From: Paenirhizobium daejeonense
Lineage (GTDB): Bacteria; Pseudomonadota; Alphaproteobacteria; Rhizobiales; Rhizobiaceae
Length of the DNA: 64,000 bases
Direction: 5' to 3'
Assembly (NCBI RefSeq): GCF_014280875.1
Contig: NZ_JACLAL010000002.1
Location: 310,001-374,000 of the forward strand
The notes beneath the pieces were generated by a model. That model ran no database searches. It was not told the origin of the DNA and was given only the letters and a program-made list of their open reading frames with translations. The translations under genes and the position numbers were made by a program. Positions 60,595 to 64,000 of the stretch are shown in pieces. Within the stretch, counting starts at the first letter, position 1. Every line of letters begins with the position of its first letter.

Positions 60595-61779
60595 ATGAAA
60601 GCCGCTCCCCGCCTCGCCCTTGCTCTTGCAGGCCTTCTCGCCACCACCGCTCCTTCGCTTGCCGCGGAATGCGGCGGCGACCTGCAGGCTTTCCTCGACG
60701 GCGTGAAGGCCGAGGCGATCGCGGCCGGAAGCTCGCCGGATGCCGCAACGCAGGCGCTGGCAGGTGCCGTGATCGACCAGAAGGTTCTCTCCCGCGACCG
60801 CGCACAGGGCGTGTTCAAGCAGACCTTCCTCGAGTTCTCCCAGCGCACCGTCAGCCAGGGCCGCCTCGATATCGGCCGCCAGAAGATGAAGCAGTATGCC
60901 GACGTCTTCGCCCGCGCCGAACAGGAATTCGGCATCCCCTCCGGCGTCATCACCGCCTTCTGGGCGATGGAAACCGACTTTGGCGCAGTACAGGGCGATT
61001 TCAACACCCGCAATGCGCTGGTGACACTCTCGCACGATTGCCGCCGCCCCGAACTCTTCCGTCCACAGTTGTTGGCTCTCATCAAGATGGTCGAGCACGG
61101 CGACCTCGACCCCTCCACAAACACGGGCGCATGGGCAGGCGAAATCGGTCAGGTGCAGATGCTGCCGAAAGACATCATCGCCTATGGTGTCGACGGGGAT
61201 GGTGATGGTCATATCAACGTCAAGAAGAGCTCGCCTGATGCAGTCCTGACGGCCGCCAAGTTCATTCAGAGCCTCGGCTTCCAGCGCGGCCAGCCCTGGT
61301 TGCAGGAAGTCACCGTTCCGGAAAACCTGCCCTGGGAAAAAACCGGCTTCGACAGCGGCATGAAGGCCGGCGACTGGTTCGCCCTCGGCGTAAAGCCCCG
61401 CAACGGCGACACCAGCAACGCAGGTCTCGAAGGCGAACTGCTGCTACCGCAGGGTCGCAAAGGCCCGGCCTTCATGGCCTATCCGAACTTCAACATCTAT
61501 CTCGAATGGAACCAGTCCTTCATCTACACCACGTCGGCTGCCTATTTCGCTACGCGGCTCATGGGCGCCGAACCGTACCTGAAAGGCAATCCGGAGCCGG
61601 GTATCAGCGATACGGAAATGAAGGCGCTTCAGACCAAGCTACAGCAGAAGGGCTATGACGTCGGCAAGATCGATGGCATTCTCGGCGGCGGTACCCGCAT
61701 GGCCATCCAGAAGGAACAGCTTCGTCTCGGCCTTCCCGCGGACGGCTGGCCGACCCCGGCCTTCGTCGCCGCGTTCTGA
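60595..61779 (+). CDS. Lytic murein transglycosylase, MltB type with peptidoglycan-binding domain
   Basis: The 394-residue protein has a signal peptide (SLAAE cleavage region), an SLT_2/MltB domain with catalytic Glu in FWAMETDFGAVQGDF, the GEIGQVQMLPKDIIAYGVDGDGDG motif and a C-terminal PG_binding_1 domain (about residues 335-392, KALQTKLQQKGYDVGKIDGILGG). It cleaves glycan strands to 1,6-anhydro ends. ATG 60595 is chosen because AAGGA is seven bases upstream; for ATG 60589 it would be only one base away. Confidence 0.93.
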   Translation: MKAAPRLALALAGLLATTAPSLAAECGGDLQAFLDGVKAEAIAAGSSPDAATQALAGAVIDQKVLSRDRAQGVFKQTFLEFSQRTVSQGRLDIGRQKMKQYADVFARAEQEFGIPSGVITAFWAMETDFGAVQGDFNTRNALVTLSHDCRRPELFRPQLLALIKMVEHGDLDPSTNTGAWAGEIGQVQMLPKDIIAYGVDGDGDGHINVKKSSPDAVLTAAKFIQSLGFQRGQPWLQEVTVPENLPWEKTGFDSGMKAGDWFALGVKPRNGDTSNAGLEGELLLPQGRKGPAFMAYPNFNIYLEWNQSFIYTTSAAYFATRLMGAEPYLKGNPEPGISDTEMKALQTKLQQKGYDVGKIDGILGGGTRMAIQKEQLRLGLPADGWPTPAFVAAF

Positions 61780-61893
61780 TCACAGCGGAACGAACGGTCC
61801 CGCGACTCAAGAAAGCCGGGTCGCAACAAACGGGTGGCGTGACGAACGCGCCATCCGTAGCTATGAAGCTCTGTCCAGAACCGGAGCTTCCGC

Positions 61894-62823
61894 ATGAACG
61901 CCGTCTCACAGCAGAAAATGACGACCGCCACCTGGCTGATGCTTCTATTGCTCGGCCTGATCTGGGGCGGCTCATTCTTCTTCGCCCGCGTCGCAATCCC
62001 TCATGTGCCGCCGTTCACGCTGGTCTTCCTGCGCCTGTCGATCGCAGCGCTGGCGTTGCATATCTATCTGCACGGCAATCTGGACATCTACCGGCACCTG
62101 GCGGCGAACTGGCGTTCCTTCCTCGCGCTCGGCCTGATCAACAACGCCGTGCCCCATACGCTGATCTTTCTCGGCCAGACTCATATCGGCGCGGGGCTCG
62201 CCTCGATCCTCAACGCCACCACCCCCGTCTGGACCGTTATCATCGCCAACCGCCTGACTGATGACGAGAAACTGACCGGCACCAAGCTCGCCGGTTGCCT
62301 GACGGGCCTTCTCGGCACGATTGTCCTGATCGGCCCGAGCGCGCTTTCCACGAGTTCGATCCCGCTCTGGGCCGTCTGCCTGCCCATCCTCGCCGCCGTC
62401 TCCTACGGCTTTGCCGGCATCTACGGCAAACGCTTCAAGGGAATTCCCGCACCGGTCACGGCTACCGGCCAGTTGACGGCATCGTCGATCATCATGCTGC
62501 CGGCCTCGCTCCTCATCGACCACCCGTGGAACCTCGACATGCCGCCGGTCGGCGCACTCGCGGCAATCGGAGCGCTCGCCCTCATCTCCACTGCCTTCGC
62601 CTACATCCTGTTCTTCCGGATCATGGCGCGTGCCGGCGCCACCAATACGTCACTCGTCACCCTGCTCGTCCCGCCAAGCGCAATCCTGCTCGGCGCCCTC
62701 TTCCTCGACGAGCGCATGCATGCTACCGATATGGCAGGCATGGCTCTGATCGGTCTCGGATTGATCATTCTGGATGGCAGATTGGCCGCGCGATGGTCTA
62801 ATGCGAGCGTCACGGCCAAATGA
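61894..62823 (+). CDS. EamA/DMT family transporter
   Basis: The 309-residue membrane protein has ten hydrophobic helices in two EamA repeats. The first repeat shows LLLLGLIWGGSFFFARVAI and HTLIFLGQTHIGAGLASILNATTPVW; the second shows ALISTAFAYILFFRIMARAGATNTSLVTLLVPPSAILLG. Members export amino acids or other small metabolites; the substrate is unknown. GGAG lies eight bases before the ATG. The stop codon overlaps a TGACAG/CTGTCA palindrome. Confidence 0.9.
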   Translation: MNAVSQQKMTTATWLMLLLLGLIWGGSFFFARVAIPHVPPFTLVFLRLSIAALALHIYLHGNLDIYRHLAANWRSFLALGLINNAVPHTLIFLGQTHIGAGLASILNATTPVWTVIIANRLTDDEKLTGTKLAGCLTGLLGTIVLIGPSALSTSSIPLWAVCLPILAAVSYGFAGIYGKRFKGIPAPVTATGQLTASSIIMLPASLLIDHPWNLDMPPVGALAAIGALALISTAFAYILFFRIMARAGATNTSLVTLLVPPSAILLGALFLDERMHATDMAGMALIGLGLIILDGRLAARWSNASVTAK

Positions 62824-62835
62824 CAGACACTGTCA
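62821..62835. repeat. TGACAG-ACA-CTGTCA palindrome
   Basis: A perfect 6-3-6 inverted repeat begins on the EamA stop codon and lies about 205 bases before the miniprotein gene. It may be an operator; no regulator is known for it. The rest of 62836-63041 is AT-rich and holds no other gene. Confidence 0.45.
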
Positions 62836-63041
62836 CGCATCAAAACGATCCCGTTTTTGCAAATCACGTTTGTTAAGCAATATTAACAGACGCTCACATT
62901 TCTCAAGACATTGATTTTATTCATTTTCGTGACCGGTGCGACAACTTATCCACTGGCCTGCACTGCGCTGCAGCACACAAAACGCTTTTCAACCGACACA
63001 AAACGGACATATTATCTAACGGTCAACACAAGGAGGCAGAC

Positions 63042-63119
63042 ATGGGACTGACCAATTCTCTCAATGTCCTGATCGTCGGTGCGGCGTTTGTGTTCATAGC
63101 GACGATGCTGTTCATCTGA
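63042..63119 (+). CDS. 25-residue single-pass membrane miniprotein
   Basis: A frame of 26 codons begins at ATG 63042 with AAGGAGG five bases upstream, a near-perfect ribosome-binding site. The product is almost entirely one hydrophobic helix (NVLIVGAAFVFIATMLFI) after a polar MGLTNS start. A strong terminator follows about 85 bases downstream, so the unit looks like a complete small gene. It is too short for most gene finders. Function is unknown; such peptides often bind larger membrane proteins. Confidence 0.65.
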   Translation: MGLTNSLNVLIVGAAFVFIATMLFI

Positions 63120-63202
63120 GTTTTCATGGGTGAACCAACGGCCATCTTAAAGAGATCCCGAGAGGTCCGGCCAAGCCAGTGATGCTTTCCAAATTCAATA
63201 AG

Positions 63203-63239
63203 AAAGGCGCATGAACCGTTACCGGCATGCGCCTTTTTT
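63203..63239. terminator. Bidirectional terminator between the miniprotein gene and metF
   Basis: An 11-base-pair stem AAAGGCGCATG / CATGCGCCTTT with a 12-base loop is followed by TTTTTTA on the plus strand and by TTTCTTATTG on the minus strand, so it can serve both converging genes. Confidence 0.85.
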
Positions 63240-63276
63240 AATGCCAGAGAACTCCGGCAACGCCTCTATGACAAGG

Positions 63277-64000
63277 TCATGCGGCGGCACCCGCTACAGC
63301 CTGAACGGAAGGCTTCAGGCCGACATTGGCAAGCGTTGCATTCACCAGCGGTGTACGGTTCATCGTATAGAGGTGAAAATCTCCGATACCCCGGCGCACG
63401 AGATCCTCGATCTGTTCGGCAGCAACCTCGGCCGCCACTTCCGCCCTCGCCTGCGGCTGGTCCTCGAGACCCGAGAAACGGTCATCCAGAAAAGACGGAA
63501 CGCTGGAGCCGCACATAGAGGCAAAACGCTTCAACTGGGTGAGGTTCTGGATCGGCATGATACCCGGCACGATCGGAATGGTTATACCCGCTGCGCGCAC
63601 CCGCTCCAGATAACGCTCGAAGATATCGTTATCGAAGAAGAACTGGGTGAGCGCCCTGTGAGCACCCGCATCGACCTTGCGCTTGAGCATGTCGATATCG
63701 GCCGCATCGTCACGGCTCTCCGGATGCTTTTCCGGATAGGCAGATACGGAAATCTCGAAATCGCCCATCTCCCTCAAGCCAGCAACCAGCTCCGCCGCGT
63801 TGGCAAAGCCGCCCGGGTGAGGCTGGTAAGCCGTTCCCATGCCTCCTTGCGGATCGCCGCGTAGGGCCACGAAATGGCGTACACCGACCGCACGAAACTC
63901 GTCCACCACATGACGCACCTCATCCTTCGTCGCACCGACACAGGTCAGGTGGGAGGCCGTGGGCAGAGTGGTTTCAGAGATCAAACGGCGCACCGTGGAA
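63277..64000 (-). CDS. metF: Methylenetetrahydrofolate reductase, C-terminal part cut by the window edge
   Basis: MetF reduces 5,10-methylene-THF to 5-methyl-THF for methionine synthesis. About 240 residues are visible. MetF signatures include HLTCVGATKDEV, FVALRGDPQGG, SVSAYPEKHPES, ALTQFFFDND and VPGIMPIQN, typical of the FAD-binding barrel. The frame stays open to the edge, so the N-terminal part (roughly 60 residues) is missing. The GTG near 63993 is internal, not a start. Confidence 0.95.
   Translation of the reverse strand, partial: STVRRLISETTLPTASHLTCVGATKDEVRHVVDEFRAVGVRHFVALRGDPQGGMGTAYQPHPGGFANAAELVAGLREMGDFEISVSAYPEKHPESRDDAADIDMLKRKVDAGAHRALTQFFFDNDIFERYLERVRAAGITIPIVPGIMPIQNLTQLKRFASMCGSSVPSFLDDRFSGLEDQPQARAEVAAEVAAEQIEDLVRRGIGDFHLYTMNRTPLVNATLANVGLKPSVQAVAGAAA

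Noticed and set aside
62873..62887. TTAA-N6-TTAAC resembling a CtrA box upstream of the miniprotein gene
   Set aside because: The spacer is 6 bases instead of the required 7, so it is not called.
62946..62953. TTATCCAC, a match to the DnaA box
   Set aside because: A single copy without a cluster, AT-rich unwinding region or replication genes nearby; expected by chance in a window of this size.

Overview
This 64 kb window is a gene-dense chromosomal segment from an alphaproteobacterium of the order Hyphomicrobiales, most likely the family Rhizobiaceae (Rhizobium, Agrobacterium or Ensifer type). The evidence is the high-GC codon use, an FtsZ of 587 residues with a long Ala/Pro-rich linker ending in [15 protein letters not shown], a meso-DAP type MurE, a PPi-type phosphofructokinase, betaine-lipid genes btaAB, and the order metF / btaAB / pfp / mraZ-dcw. 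From memory that order resembles the Sinorhizobium meliloti chromosome; this was not searched. I see no insertion sequence, prophage, CRISPR array, tRNA or rRNA gene.

Layout. 1-3.4 kb: pantothenate genes (end of panC, then panB), an aldose-epimerase homologue, a DUF2164 protein and an AzlCD exporter. 3.4-8.8 kb: aminopeptidase P, PrmA, an SCO-type copper chaperone, a DUF2189 membrane protein and two small genes. 9.0-9.8 kb: a 108-residue unknown protein translationally coupled to a CheW adaptor. 10.3-16.3 kb: CreA, a 3'-5' exonuclease, a DEAD-box helicase with a basic repeat tail, and a glycosyltransferase/epimerase pair. 16.5-23.7 kb: ligA, an endonuclease/phosphatase-fold protein, cardiolipin synthase, recN and bamD, all on the minus strand.

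24-47 kb is the division and cell wall (dcw) cluster, transcribed on the minus strand from mraZ at 47.0 kb: mraZ-rsmH-ftsL-ftsI-murE-murF-mraY-murD-ftsW-murG-murC-murB, then ddl-ftsQ-ftsA-ftsZ, then lpxC. Start/stop overlaps and gaps of a few bases indicate translational coupling. The cluster is interrupted between murB and ddl by two plus-strand genes, an MHS-type transporter and an exported metallophosphoesterase, so ddl-ftsQAZ must use its own promoter. Upstream of mraZ lie four TGGG repeats at an exact 10-base period (a probable MraZ operator), preceded by the RNase P RNA gene rnpB.

47.9-64 kb: two tandem FAD oxidoreductases, five predicted peptidoglycan hydrolases or lytic enzymes in about 11 kb (two SLT-type transglycosylases, an amidase, a GH25 muramidase, an MltB-type transglycosylase), a DjlA-like co-chaperone, pfp, a LysE exporter, a class C beta-lactamase-like serine hydrolase, btaAB with a weak PHO-box candidate, an EamA transporter, a 25-residue membrane miniprotein, and metF cut by the window edge.

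The central region joins peptidoglycan precursor synthesis (Mur enzymes, MraY, MurG, Ddl), septum construction (FtsW, FtsI, FtsL, FtsQ, FtsA, FtsZ) and envelope biogenesis (LpxC, BamD, Cls, BtaAB), flanked by wall-cleaving enzymes. I did not find a clearly new multi-gene system. The best leads are the CheW-coupled unknown protein, the interrupted dcw cluster, the small membrane proteins and the structured non-coding stretch at 9.85-10.29 kb.
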